DNA from: Lepidodermella squamata
Taxonomy: Eukaryota; Gastrotricha
DNA length: 64,000 nt
Reading direction: 5' to 3'
Assembly (NCBI GenBank): GCA_047495785.1
Contig: JBLDXI010000013.1
Span: 2,914,001-2,978,000, forward strand
Of the stretch, positions 48,120-59,283 are shown one piece after another; within the stretch, counting starts at the first letter, position 1; each line of letters starts with the position of its first letter. The position numbers and the translations under genes are program-made. A model generated the notes under the pieces. It did not search any database. It was not told the DNA's origin and saw nothing but the letters and a program-made list of their open reading frames with translations.

Positions 48120-50182
48120 CTAATATCGACGAGAAGGATCGTTGTACTTAAGTCCTGGGAGCTGCTTATTAGCGCCATTAATATGCGGTAGGCTAAGGTG
48201 CCGCGAACCTTGATAAGGGGGTTGTAGTTTGGCGTAGGACGTCGGAATAGGGGGCTGGGCGGCGTCGATCGATGCTCGTATAGTACTGCGATTGTTAGCC
48301 GCCTGCGAGATCGCCATGTCCGCCTTATGGTTTTTGTTGTTTTCAAAGTAATTCATGCTATTAGCCCCCACACCGCCCTGGGGTTTGCGTACAGATTCTG
48401 CGGAGTTATCTGAACAATGAAAAAAATGATGTTGAAGGACAAAACGTAGGTTGAATGAACAAGCTTACTCCCTGAAATAGGTTCTAACTCCGAGTTGATT
48501 TTGTTGTTTTTGTTTTTCACGCAGTTTGGGTAGATTGTGAAGTAAAACGCTACGCCAAGAATGATAAGAACGACAAATGCAGAAACTGAACCAGCTATAA
48601 TAGCTACTTTGTTCTCTTCCACAAATGTTGAGGCGCTCGATGAAGATGAGGACGAAGATGACGTTGCATCTTCACTCGCGCAGGGACTCTTTGTAGGTAG
48701 GCAAGAAGAGAAAACCCAGTTTTCTCCAGTTTCAGCACTAAGAGCCGCTATAATCTCCTGATCACTCATCACTGATTGGAAATCAGTTTGGCTGATCGAT
48801 GTCGCAGTGTCTCGTTTTTTGCGGCCACCGCTTGCTGTTCCACCTGCCTGGCAGAACTTGGTCGACGTTTCCCTGTTCACCATTAAAGTAGTCCTGAAGC
48901 AACAACCATTTTCCCGTTTGGAAGTATTCGCATAGTTTGAGTCGATTATATCGACGCTTTCAGCATAAGAGACACTCGGCGTTGATTTGAACGTGTAACC
49001 CGGGCAGCATTTTGTGAAATTCCCTGAGCTACTTTTACACATTTTTGTCAACTTGGTAGCAACAGCTCTTTTGATACTATTCCGCTGAGAAAGGTACTTG
49101 TCAATTGTAGGAACTGGCGAGAACAGTAAATCAACCCCATAAGCCTGTTCCTCAGCAGTTGGCGGGCATTTGGGATAGGAATAGGACGAGCAGGATTGGG
49201 ACGAGTAAGTTCCATCGCTATTCAGCCGCCATTGAATTCCAATACCGCATGTTGTAGAGCAGCTTGACCAGCTGTTGGGCATGACATTAGTGTTCGAAAG
49301 CAACCAAGCGGCTAGGTATTTATCTCCTGTTGGGAGTAGATCACTCGTCAGCGATAGATCAGCCAGGGCTTTGACAGTGGAAGCTCCGCTTGAGTTGGAT
49401 GATTTCAGCGAGCTGCTTGTTGTCGTTGCATTGGAGGAGGAATTTGATGACTGAACTGTTGCATTGGTAGCAGTTAACGCTGCTGTTGTTGCAGCGACGT
49501 TCGCATTTTGAGCAGCTGCAGTTGCAGAATTTCCAACATTCCCAGAAGTTGCAACAGTGTTACTCGAGGCAACTGTGACTTTCGTGGTCGCAGACGCAGC
49601 TGGAGTAGGACTAGTTGAAGCATTCCCTGCCGCTGTAGTTGATTGATATCCATTGCTGACGGTAGTAGTAGTCCTAGTGGTTGAACTAACCGTTGTTGTA
49701 ACTGCTGCATTACTCGTCGCGGTAACTGCTGTTACACTTTTCGTCACTATCGATGAGATAGACACCGTCGAGCTAGTAGGGGGGCCAGTCTGAGTTCCGC
49801 CAACTGTCGTTGTCGCCGGCGAACTGTCATCTAAGTTATTACATGGATTAATTGTGGCCAAAGTTGGGTTGCTTGTGGGAACAGTAATGACTGTCTGGGG
49901 TAGAATGCCTCCGGCGGCATTCGTAGTTCCTGCAGCGATCGCTGGAGATGTGTTCACTCCTACGTTTGTGTTGGGTATCTGAACTGTTGTAGGCGTGGCG
50001 ACCGTGACCACAGTAGCGTCAGAATTGGTTCCAAGAGGATTATAAGTTGAGATTTCTAGGCCTATTCCAGCGATGACTCCTTGAAGTTGGCAAGCTAAAC
50101 AAAAGAGGAATTCGGTTTTAGATTTACGGAGAAAGGAAGTCATCTTACCTAAGCTTGCTATCAGGAAAGACAGGACCTTCAT
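48120..50182 (-). CDS. TSP1-like type I membrane protein, family member 2 with mucin-like N terminus, 649 aa
   Basis: Three exons in transcript order 50182-50149, 50094-48469 and 48409-48120. The 54-base first intron is in frame, but removing it restores a continuous signal peptide (MKVLSFLIASLACQLQGVIAG). Residues about 30-270 are a Thr/Ser/Ala/Val-rich, mucin-like stretch. The shared ectodomain then runs from GDKYLAAWLLSN through WSSCSTTCGIGIQWR, KCCPGYTF, SNYANTSK, GCCFRTT, FCQAGG, the basic site GRKKR, SQTDF and SSCLPTKSPC. A poly-Ser linker leads to one transmembrane helix and a tail containing RKPQGGVGANS. It is probably a heavily O-glycosylated cell-surface protein; the ligand and role are unknown. 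Confidence 0.78.
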
Positions 50183-50432
50183 TTTATTTTCTCATGGACA
50201 TGTAAAAAACTCATAAATGCCACGTTTACCAATTCATGAACAACGGAACGAAAATACCACGGGACTACTGGTGCACTCAATATTTAATACCCACTCAATC
50301 AAATTAAACTATTTTCCGCTGCCATTCGATGTTTCCAGCAACCCTAATACATGTCTGTTACCATGGTTGGTCATGCATAAAAGATATTGTGATTGCTAGC
50401 CAACAAATTTTATTTCAAAACCAATGTTAATA

Positions 50433-51926
50433 TCAGAGAATGACTCTAGTTGGGATCTTCCCTGGGTGATGAATTTGGCGGCGTATAGCATCAGAAATAG
50501 CTCGATCGCTGTAAATTGCCATAGCCTTGTCAGATAATACGTCATTGAAATGCGAGCCAACTGCAGTTTGAGAATGTCGTTCCATCACCGGGCGAACTCT
50601 GTTCTTCTTACAGTAGGCCGGGTAAAGATAGAAGTAGAAAAACAAGAAGAAGATCAAAGAAACAATCGCAATTGAGCAAACGCTAGCAATGATCGCAGCT
50701 TTGTTCCTTTCAAAATAGGAACCTCCGTCTGAAGACCTAGACGATTGTTCACGGTCTTCGCTGAGACACGGATACTCCTGGGGCATGCATGACGAGAATG
50801 CCCATGTCTCTCCAGTTTCAGCTGTTATCGCTGCGTTTAGATCAGGATCCGCAGCAGAGGACATCAAATCCGCTTGACTCATTGTAACATAAGACGATTG
50901 TCGCTTCCGCCTAGTAGTAGAAGCGCCACTTGCTGCTTTGCAAAATCGGCTTGTCGCCGACCTGCTGAGCATGATTGTTACTCTGAAGCAGCACCCATTC
51001 GGTCTTAACGATGTATTCGCAAAATTTGAATCCATAACATCATCGGGGCTGACATAGGACATTGCTGGAACGTATTTCAAAGAGTAACCGGGGCAACACT
51101 TTGTGAAATTCGTTCTGCTGCCAAGGCATTGCTTATTCAGCTTCTCAGCTAGAAGGCTTTTCATTGTTTTTCTATGCTCAAAGTAATCCTCCAAAGAAGG
51201 AACAGGATTGATGAGCCAATCGACGCCAAAGGACTTTTCAAGGTCGCTGGGAGGGCACTTTGGTGAGCTGAAGGAACTGCATGACTGGTGTTCTAATGAG
51301 CCATCTGACAATCGTCGCCATTGTACTCCGAGGCCGCAAGTCGAGGAGCAAGATGACCAAGTCGTTGCCATCAGGTTGATATTGGAGGCCAGAAACTTCG
51401 ATAAATATCTATCGCCATCTGATAGATCTTTATCCGTCAGCCATGAAAAATTCGCAAAGTAGTCCGGATCGGTTTCGGCTGACATTACACCAATTAGAGG
51501 AGCAAAACCAACAAAGCTAGCCAGGAAGTTTGATTTTACCGGCGAACTAACAGAGCTGGTTGTCGAATTCGGAGTGCGAACTGTCGTTGTGCTGACACTG
51601 TTCAGGTAGGCGTTGTAAAATTCAAGGCTTCTATTGTTCGAAGTCGTCCAGTTGTACCAACGCCCAACAGTAAGATTGAAGTTCACGAGTAGGCTACCGA
51701 TATTAGTAAAATTAGAAATGCCAGACCATTCAGCACTGGACAAAAACTCCATTAGCTCCGATACCGTTTTGTTCGTCCAAAAAGAAATCGAAAGCTTGCT
51801 CATAATGGAAGTAGGGGTCGACGTCTGTTGGCTGGATATTGTGGCGCCGTTCAGCAGAGCTTGATCTAATTGCATTGCGATGGATATTGATATACCAACT
51901 AAAAGAAATTGTCTGGAAATTCTCAT
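50433..51926 (-). CDS. TSP1-like type I membrane protein, family member 3, 497 aa
   Basis: A single exon. The start at MRISRQFLLVGISISIAM gives a good signal peptide; an ATG 33 bases upstream would spoil it. The N-terminal region (about residues 30-160) is neither mucin-like nor repeated and has several N-glycosylation sites (NKT, NFT, NLT, NWT, NRS). The shared ectodomain carries GDRYLSKFLASN, WSSCSSTCGLGVQWR, KCCPGYSL, SNFANTS, GCCFRVT, FCKAAS, the furin-type site TRRKR, SQADL and SSCMPQEYPC. Then comes the transmembrane helix (IIASVCSIAIVSLIFFLFF) and a tail with RHSQTAVGSHF. A tandem paralogue of its neighbours. Confidence 0.78.
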   Translation of the reverse strand: MRISRQFLLVGISISIAMQLDQALLNGATISSQQTSTPTSIMSKLSISFWTNKTVSELMEFLSSAEWSGISNFTNIGSLLVNFNLTVGRWYNWTTSNNRSLEFYNAYLNSVSTTTVRTPNSTTSSVSSPVKSNFLASFVGFAPLIGVMSAETDPDYFANFSWLTDKDLSDGDRYLSKFLASNINLMATTWSSCSSTCGLGVQWRRLSDGSLEHQSCSSFSSPKCPPSDLEKSFGVDWLINPVPSLEDYFEHRKTMKSLLAEKLNKQCLGSRTNFTKCCPGYSLKYVPAMSYVSPDDVMDSNFANTSLRPNGCCFRVTIMLSRSATSRFCKAASGASTTRRKRQSSYVTMSQADLMSSAADPDLNAAITAETGETWAFSSCMPQEYPCLSEDREQSSRSSDGGSYFERNKAAIIASVCSIAIVSLIFFLFFYFYLYPAYCKKNRVRPVMERHSQTAVGSHFNDVLSDKAMAIYSDRAISDAIRRQIHHPGKIPTRVIL

Positions 51927-52204
51927 TTTTTTAGGTGATCGCCCCCATAACATTGGCAAACAAAAAACGATTCCTCGCCCGCTCTATACACCACCGTGTT
52001 TTCATTAATTATTCATAATTTGACAAGTGCGCGACCTCCCGAATCCCCATTTGAATATCAAAAACTGCAACGAAAACAATTTTATTCCAGCAAAAACATG
52101 AACTGTCGGGGTTGGTGACGTCACAAGAAACAAAGGCGGGGTTCCAGCGGGGTCAAATTTACAGAATTATTAGTCAGTAATAGAGTGATGTGACGTCAAA
52201 CACG
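51927..52204. promoter_or_regulatory. Upstream region of family member 3
   Basis: About 280 bases with no gene. It contains TGACGTCA-like text twice (GTGACGTCACAAG near 52118 and GTGACGTCAAAC near 52190), which matches the palindromic CRE/bZIP core. One is followed by a repeated ACACGTCAAACACG. Binding is inference. Confidence 0.35.
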
Positions 52205-54552
52205 TCAAACACGGCGATTCGGCTCATTCTGAAACAGGACCTTTCGCGTGGCCTGGAGCATAGCCGCATCTAGATAAGGATTTTTCTGAGTGCCATCCCA
52301 TTGCCCCAAGTTTGTACCGACAGGTGTTTGAGGGCGCCGAGACTCATCAACTGCCGCCACCCCATTCACCTTATTATCTTGTTGTTTACATTTAGGATAA
52401 ACGCAAAATATAGTTATCAGAATGGCTACAAGCAAAACCAGGCCGCCAATGCTGGCCCCAACTATTAGACCGATGTTGCTACCACCTTCTGAGCTCGAGT
52501 CACTGTTGGTGCCATTGCCTGTCTGGCCGGACTTTGAACCGCCTGAAACTGATACAACATCTTCACTAGTGCACGGGTTGGTTTGGGGTAGACACGATGA
52601 GAACAGCAATGGCTCTCCGATTTCAGCCAACATCATCGACCAAAGTTCAGAGTCCGCCATATAGGATGCTAGATCACTTTGAGCCATAACCCCAACATCT
52701 GCAGCACGTTTACGACGTTTTTTCGCGGTCTGAGCCGCCGTTCCGCCAGCTGCGCAATATTTTTGCGTGGCGACTTTGCTAATTAGATAAGTCGTTCTGA
52801 AGCAGCAACCATTCGCCTTTTTCGAGGTGTTTGCGTAGTTTGAATCGATTACGTCATCTTCTAGCAGGTACGAGAAAGTAGGCTGTTGCTTGAATGTATA
52901 CCCCGGGCAGCATTTTGTGTAGTTTGCCTTACAAGCCGTGCTCAGTTTCTGGGCAACATTTTTCTTGATGATCCTTCTCATAGAAAAATATTTGTCGAGA
53001 GTTGGAACTGGTGACCAAAGTAGATCAACTCCACAGGTTTGCTCTTCAACGGTCGCTTGGCATCGGGTTGGATTGTCGCATTGTTGATACTCCTTACTGC
53101 CATCGTCTTTCAAGCGCCATTGAACACCCATTCCACAAGTTTGAGAGCAGCTTGACCAAATGTTTTTTGATAACGAGGCAACAGGTGGCGCCATCTTTAG
53201 CAGATATCGATCACCTGCAGATACAGCATCAGATGATGATTTCGAAAGAGCGACCAGGGTAGAAACCATTGCGGCTTTGATTGATGCCGTTGTTCCGCTC
53301 TCCGAAGCTCTCTGTGTCGTGCTGGCTCCTGATTGGCTATCCTCGCTACCTGATTTAGAGCCACTAGCAGCTTTTGTACTTGCCTCTTCGTTGACCTTGG
53401 CAGCTGTCGACGCTGCTCTTTGAGTGGTTGAAACGTCACTACCACGAGTACTTGACGTCGACACGTCGCCGGAATTTTTCGTCGTTGCGCTGTCCTGGCT
53501 AGCTGGTTTGGTTGTGGCGGATGGCGTGCTCGTTCCAGAGTTTGAACCTGCGACATTCTCAGAAGCGGCTTGGGATGTGTTTGTTACCGACGAGCCATAT
53601 TTCGGCGTTGTATTTGCCGAGCTATTCGTTACAGCCGATCCAGACCCGCTGGTGTTGCTGGCTCTCTGTGTACTAACAGCCGTACCAGCCGCTGAAGGCG
53701 TTGTGTTGTTCACTTGACCGCCGGATGAAGAATTTGTAGCTGAAGATCTTGTGGTTGATTGCCAGGCTGCGGGGGAAGTTGTTGAACCATTCGATGATTT
53801 CTGAGTCGCACCCGACGTAGAGGTAGCATTGACATTCGACTTCATCGTTGTAGTTGTTCCGCTGTTCACATTCGTAGTATTGGAAATGGTACCGGCCTGG
53901 GTTGTATTAGTCGCTATGCGCTGAGTGGTTACGCCATTGCTTACTGTCGACTGTGTCAGGTAGCTATTAACACCTTGCGTCACATTTGTCACTGCGCGTT
54001 GCGTTGAGGTTGCGAATCCACCAACCGTGGAATTGCCAGGCGTTCCACATGTCGCACATGTCGTTACGGGTCGACTTGTGGTTGAAACTGGGTCATTTTC
54101 AATTGGCTCGCAAGTTGTCATGTTGATTGGAGGGTACTTCGTGCAAGAAAAGTTCGTGCAAACATTGCTTCCCGTCGTGCAATTCGTCATGACGAATCTT
54201 TCAAACGCAATTGGGCAATACGAGATATTGATTCTATGGGAAAATAAGCATTCAGTTGCATTATTTGACGTCCATCGTGTGCAGTTGACAATGTCGTAAG
54301 TACAGCTTTCGTTCGTTGGCCAGTTGAGAAAACCGACACTTTGGTAGTAAACAACTGACGGTTTTGCTGATGTAGTGATCTGGCTATTTCCTGTGCTTCC
54401 GGCTATTGTAGTGTTTTCTGGTCTTCGCGTTGAAGTCGATTGGGGAAAAACTTGACTTGCCAATGTCAGGGCTACTACAAAAGTGATTAAATGAATTTAG
54501 TAAATTTTTTCAGCTGAAATGACTCACTTAATAGCACAGCTAGCATTGCCAT
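52205..54552 (-). CDS. TSP1-like type I membrane protein, family member 4 with Cys-rich plus mucin N terminus, 764 aa
   Basis: Two exons, 54552-54528 and 54474-52205. The short first exon supplies the signal peptide start (MAMLAVLL|IALTLASQVFPQ). Residues about 45-130 form a private module with eight Cys (VGFLNWPTNESCTYDIVNC onward). A mucin-like Ser/Thr/Ala stretch with repeated TTQRA follows to about residue 400. The shared ectodomain shows GDRYLLKMAP, WSSCSQTCGMGVQWR, KCCPGYTF, SNYANTSK, GCCFRTT, YCAAGG, the basic site KKRRKR, SQSDL and SSCLPQTNPC. After a Gly/Ser linker come a transmembrane helix (IGLIVGASIGGLVLLVAILITIF) and a tail with RRPQTPVGTNL. The function is unknown. Confidence 0.78.
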
Positions 54553-55197
54553 CGATATCAAATGATTATAATCGCCTCAGTTCTGATTTTTATTTTCAAT
54601 TTCAAAGAACTCTAAATGTTTCAGCGCACGCAAGCAGAGTGCTCTTAAGCGCGGCTGTAGCAACGCTTTGAACTGTATACGTCAATATATTTTAGCTGCT
54701 TGGTTCCGCCACCAATATTCGATAACATTAGTTGAACGCATCGAACAAACTCTACACACCTCGACAGCATTTGAGTGTTGAATTATAAACGCGCTGTTCG
54801 AAAAATATGTTTGCCTCGACGGCAATAATAGCGTCATTACCGCTGATGGATGATAATTCACCTCCTACTTGTCGCGGTGAGTTGATGATGCGAACGTCAA
54901 TTCATTAAATTTTTATGATTTCAGGCTGCCATGTTTTGCTGCCAACTTTGAAAAACTCAAGAACCAACTTATTGAATTGAACAATCAAACGGAATGCAGA
55001 AACAAAGTGCTTTATTTTTATGCTCAAATGCTGAAAGCTGTACATATTAAGGTGGAACCGGGATAAATGTGCAAGACATCAAGCTTTTCCTTATAGTGAA
55101 CTATGAGAGACGGATGCACAATACTGAAGACAGTCACTGTCACTGGTTCACAAGGGGTGATAATCACTGACGACATCGATCATCACGAAATATTGTC
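54553..55197. other. Spacer between family members 4 and 5
   Basis: About 650 bases with no supported gene. It carries the promoter of member 4 and the 3' UTR of member 5. Confidence 0.5.
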
Positions 55198-58100
55198 TTA
55201 AAAGCGCCGGCCTGCTCTGTGGGCTTTTGGATCATGAACCGGGCGAAAAGGTGGCTGGGATGCCGCCATCGGAACCTGTTCTTTGGCTTGAGTCTCAGCT
55301 TGTGTTATAGCCCCATTCAACTGAGCATTCTTAGCATCAATCCACATCTTATCCATGTTTGAGCCAACAGCAGACTGCAATCTGCGCTCTTCAGACCGGT
55401 CGCTGTCGATCTGTGTCTTATTTTTTCTTTTCTTTATGAACTTGGGGTAGATGTAACAATTAAAGAAAACTATGAAAACAATGAGTAAAGCTGCGCCAAC
55501 ACAAGCGCCGACGATAATGCCAACTTTGCTCTGATCACTAGACGCCGATTTAGCAGTTGTGGCATCTGAACCAGAAGAACCGCCTGAAGCTGAGCCAGAA
55601 GCAGTGGCAGTGAAGCCATCTTCTGTGACGCACGGGTTAGTTTGGGGTAGACAAGTAGAGAACAACAAAGGTGCGCCTATCTCGGCAAGCATAATCGACA
55701 TGAGATCCGTGTCTCCCATGAACCATTCGAGATCAGATTGGGATATCGTTCCAAGAGAAGTTGCTCGTTTCCTTCTATTACTCGGTATCCCACCAGCCAT
55801 GCAAAATTTCTGGGTTGCGAATGAGCTCAAAGTAAACGTAACTCGAAAGCAGCAACCAGTAGAGCTCTTTGACGTATTAGCATAATTTGAATCGATGATA
55901 TCATCAATCGTAACGTATGATATAGTAGGTGCCTTCAGAAACGTATAGCCAGGGCAACATTTCGTGTAATTCGCAGCACTGCTTTTGCAAACCGATGTCA
56001 GTTTCGTGGCTATAGCCTTTTTAAACTTTAAGCGGTCACTGAAATAGGTATCAATCGTTAGGACCGGCTTTATTAAAAGATCACAGCCTGATTTCTGCTC
56101 TTCGAGAGTACTCTCGCATCTCGGCAATGAAGGGTTCGAGCACTGCTGATATTCCTTAGTGCCATTGTCTCTCAGTCGCCATTGAATACCAAGACCACAA
56201 GTTGTAGAGCATGATGACCAAGATCTGGTGCTCAAGTTGATGGTAGAACTAAGCCAAGTGGCTAGATAGCGATCACCAACGACCAGTTTATCCGCTGTTA
56301 GGCTTGAGCTGGCTAGATACCCGATATTGGCTACTCCGGCGCTCGCAATCGTCATTGCCTCTGCTTGATTAGTAACAACTGAGTTTACCGCTGTCGTGGC
56401 TTGTTGTTTAGTTGCTGAACCAGAAGAAGATGAACTAGGATTGTTGGAATTTGACTGTGTCGAAGACGCTTGATTGGCAGCAGTGGAAAGCGTTGAACTC
56501 GGATTATTAGAATTTGACTGCGTCGAAGACGCTTGATTTGCAGCAGTGGAAATCGCTGTAGAGGCTGTTGCAGCAGTCGGAGGAATGGAGCTTGATACAG
56601 CAGCTGCTTTTGTTGTCGCTGATGGTGATGTAGTTACTGCTGATTGAGCTGCGGTTGAAATCATTGAGTTCGAAGATGTTGAGCCAGATAAAGCAGTGTT
56701 TCCGGAACCAGCGGCGTTTCCGGAGTTCGAAGCAGTAGCGGCCTGCAACGGCGTCGTCATTGTACAATTCTGGTCAAAGCTAAAGGTGACATCATTCCAA
56801 CTCCAGCAGGGTCCAGTGAGATAGTTCGAGCTCCCTGTATCATTGGATGGACAAACGCTGTACCAGACCGGAGAATCAACAGACCAAGTGTAGCAGCCAT
56901 AGGTAGCAGGAGATGGCGTAGTCGCTACGTTATTCGTGCAGTTTTGCTGAAATTCCCAAAGCACATCGTCCCATTGCCAGCAAGGGCCGGAGTTATAGTA
57001 GGCACTTCCACCAGTTGCAGGACAGATATCTTCCCAGGTTGGAGAGCCCGTGTAAGCATTCCAGACATAACAGCCCCAAGTAACTGTTGAGGAATTGCTT
57101 GGTGGCGTCACAGTAAGAGCTCCCGTACAATTTTGCTCGAAACTCAAAGTGTACTGATTCCAAACCCAACAAGGCCCAGTCCAATAGTCTGAACTACCGA
57201 GGGCAGGGTCTGGACAAATGCTGAACCAGCTTGGGGTGTCGATGTACCAAGCAAAGCAGCCGCCCAAGTTGCTTGACGTCGAGTTACTGCAATTGTTGCT
57301 GAAATCTGAGGTGTTCTGATTCCATGCCCAGCACGGACCATTCCAATATTCATCGCTTCTCTCGGTAGAAATGCATGGATATTGCCAGAAAGGAGCCTGT
57401 GCGTTGGGATTCCAAGCGTAGCAACCGTAAATTGAAGAGCTTGAATTCGTGCAGTTTTGATCAAACTGCTGGGTGACGATGTTCCATTTCCAACATGGCC
57501 CTACCTGATAATCAGAGCTACCGCCAGAAATCGGGCATGGTGCATCCCAATTAGGTGCGCCAAGTTGGGCATTCCAAACGTAGCAACCAATCTGCAAAGA
57601 GTTTGAAGAGCAGTTGCTCTCGAATGCCCCTAACTCAGCTTTCCATTGCCAACATGGACCATTGAAGTAGTCATCGCTTCCATTTACCGGACAGGGTCTC
57701 TCCCAGTATGGCCGGCTTTCAAACGGATTCCATGCGAAACATCCCGGATCAGTCGCATTCGTACAGTTTTGTTCGAATTTTGAAATGGTGAAATTCCACG
57801 ACCAGCATGGGCCTTGGTAGACGTCATCACTGCTTTGATATTGCGGGCATGGATAGTTGTAAGTTGGTCCCCAAAACGTTGCATTCCACACGTAGCAGCC
57901 GTGCATAGTTGGAGCCGTGTAGTTGGTGCAATTCTGATCGAATTTCTGTAAGTCATAGTTCCAACTCCAACATGGGCCACTGTAATAGTTATCACTCCCG
58001 CCACTTTGAGGGCAATAACTGAACCAATTAGGACTGTTGTTTATTTCACTCCAAACGTAGCAGCCTGAGTAACTGCTCGTCGTTACTTCGCTGCAGTTTT

Positions 58101-58533
58101 GCATGAAATTACTTGTGATGTTGTCCCATGCCCAACACGGACCGTTGTAGTAGTTATCGCTGCCACCAGTTGAGGGGCAAGGATTTGTCCACGAAGGTGA
58201 ATATATGTCCCAGACGTAACAACCTGTGGTGTTCGTGCAATTTTGGATGTAGGAGTATGTGGTGTAGTTCCAGTGCCAACAGGGACCGTTATAGTAATCA
58301 AGACTACCCAGCGCGCTGTTACATGGTTCGTTCCATATTGGACCATTCCAACCTTGGTCCCATTGATAGCAGCCATTTGAAGTTACATTTGTAGAACCCT
58401 CTGTCGTAGTTGACTCTTGAAGTCTTACAGGACCAGCCAGCATCAAAGTCATCAATAAACCTGAATTAAGTCAACTTAATTTTATCAGCTAATATATATT
58501 TTCTCACTAACCTATAATTACTTCGGCAGTCAT
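55198..58533 (-). CDS. TSP1-like type I membrane protein, family member 5 with ten Trp/Cys repeats, 1,094 aa
   Basis: Two exons, 58533-58512 and 58460-55198. Signal peptide MTAEVIIG|LLMTLMLAGPV. Residues about 35-570 are ten tandem repeats of 48-60 residues, each with four Cys and a fixed Trp pattern: GCYxW...W...CP...S..Y..GPCWxWN...F.QNCTN, many with N-glycosylation sequons. A Ser/Thr/Ala/Asn mucin-like stretch contains a short duplicated block (SSTQSNSNNPSS). The shared ectodomain has GDRYLATWLSS, WSSCSTTCGLGIQWR, KCCPGYTF, SNYANTSK, GCCFRVT, FCMAGG, the furin-type site NRRKR, SQSDL and STCLPQTNPC. Then a transmembrane helix (VGIIVGACVGAALLIVFIVFF) and a tail with RRLQSAVGSNM. The repeat family is not one I recognise. 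Confidence 0.8.
56880..58400 (-). repeat. Ten-fold Trp/Cys-rich coding repeat
   Basis: Coding repeat inside member 5. Unit length is 48-60 codons, and the last unit ends near 56760. Anchors per unit are GC(Y/F)xW, CP, GPCWxW and QNC(T/S). Units vary at most other sites, so the array is old and under selection for the Cys/Trp frame. Confidence 0.8.
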
Positions 58534-59283
58534 TGCGCTTAGAATTATGACGATATTACCAAGTCAGGCATCTTCTTATGCTCGAATCATTGGTCGAGCA
58601 AATTTTCCGTCAGTAAAAGGATCAAAATTTACGAGACTGCACTCTCGTAAATCACTGCTCCGCCTGTATTTTCCCCGCCAAGCAACCTTAAGTATAAACA
58701 TGTCTCCTTTCACCCGTTCAATAATTCATAACTTTTAGCTTTTAAAATGTTATGGTGCTTTATTGTCCTTCTCATGATCAGTCAATAGATGTTCGAATGT
58801 TATTGTCAATCAAGGTTTGAGTTTGTGGGCGATACTGTGAGTTCATATCGCCCACGATCAAGGGAAAACAGACACCTCTTAAAGAGGGTGTTGATCCTAC
58901 GTCGAGCCTAAATCCGTCAAATGTACAAATCGCGACTTCCGCGCCAGAACAGTGTGCCGGAAATAGAAACAAATCGCGTAAAACTAACTTTTTGCATCTT
59001 CGCCAAGTCAGTCCAGTCGCGTGCCTGATTGCTGGAAAAAAAGTTTAACGCCAGTTTTTTCTGCGCATCAAATACATTACGCCATTTGTTTCTATTTCCG
59101 GCACACTGTTCTGGCGCGGAAGTCGCGAAATAAAAAATCAGTCCTTGGAGGTGGCAAATTTATTGCATATACAACAGCCTAAGCAACAAAATGACAAAAT
59201 TCGAAGAATACAAAATTTTAAAATGTTTACTGCCGATAAATCAAATACATGAATCATAATCTGAAATGTTATGCTGTTTGGAG
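58534..59283. other. Spacer between family members 5 and 6
   Basis: About 750 bases. It holds the perfect inverted repeat at 58930-59128. The rest is promoter and 3' UTR sequence; no gene is supported. Confidence 0.5.
58930..59128. mobile_element. MITE-like element with perfect 45-bp inverted repeats
   Basis: 58930-58974 (TCGCGACTTCCGCGCCAGAA onward) and 59084-59128 are exact reverse complements. The 109-base middle has no open frame. Long perfect arms imply recent insertion or a selected hairpin. Confidence 0.8.

Noticed and set aside
53002-53717. Plus-strand frames across family member 4
   Set aside because: Antisense of the mucin-like and TSP1-like coding region; Ser/Thr codon bias leaves the other frames open by chance.
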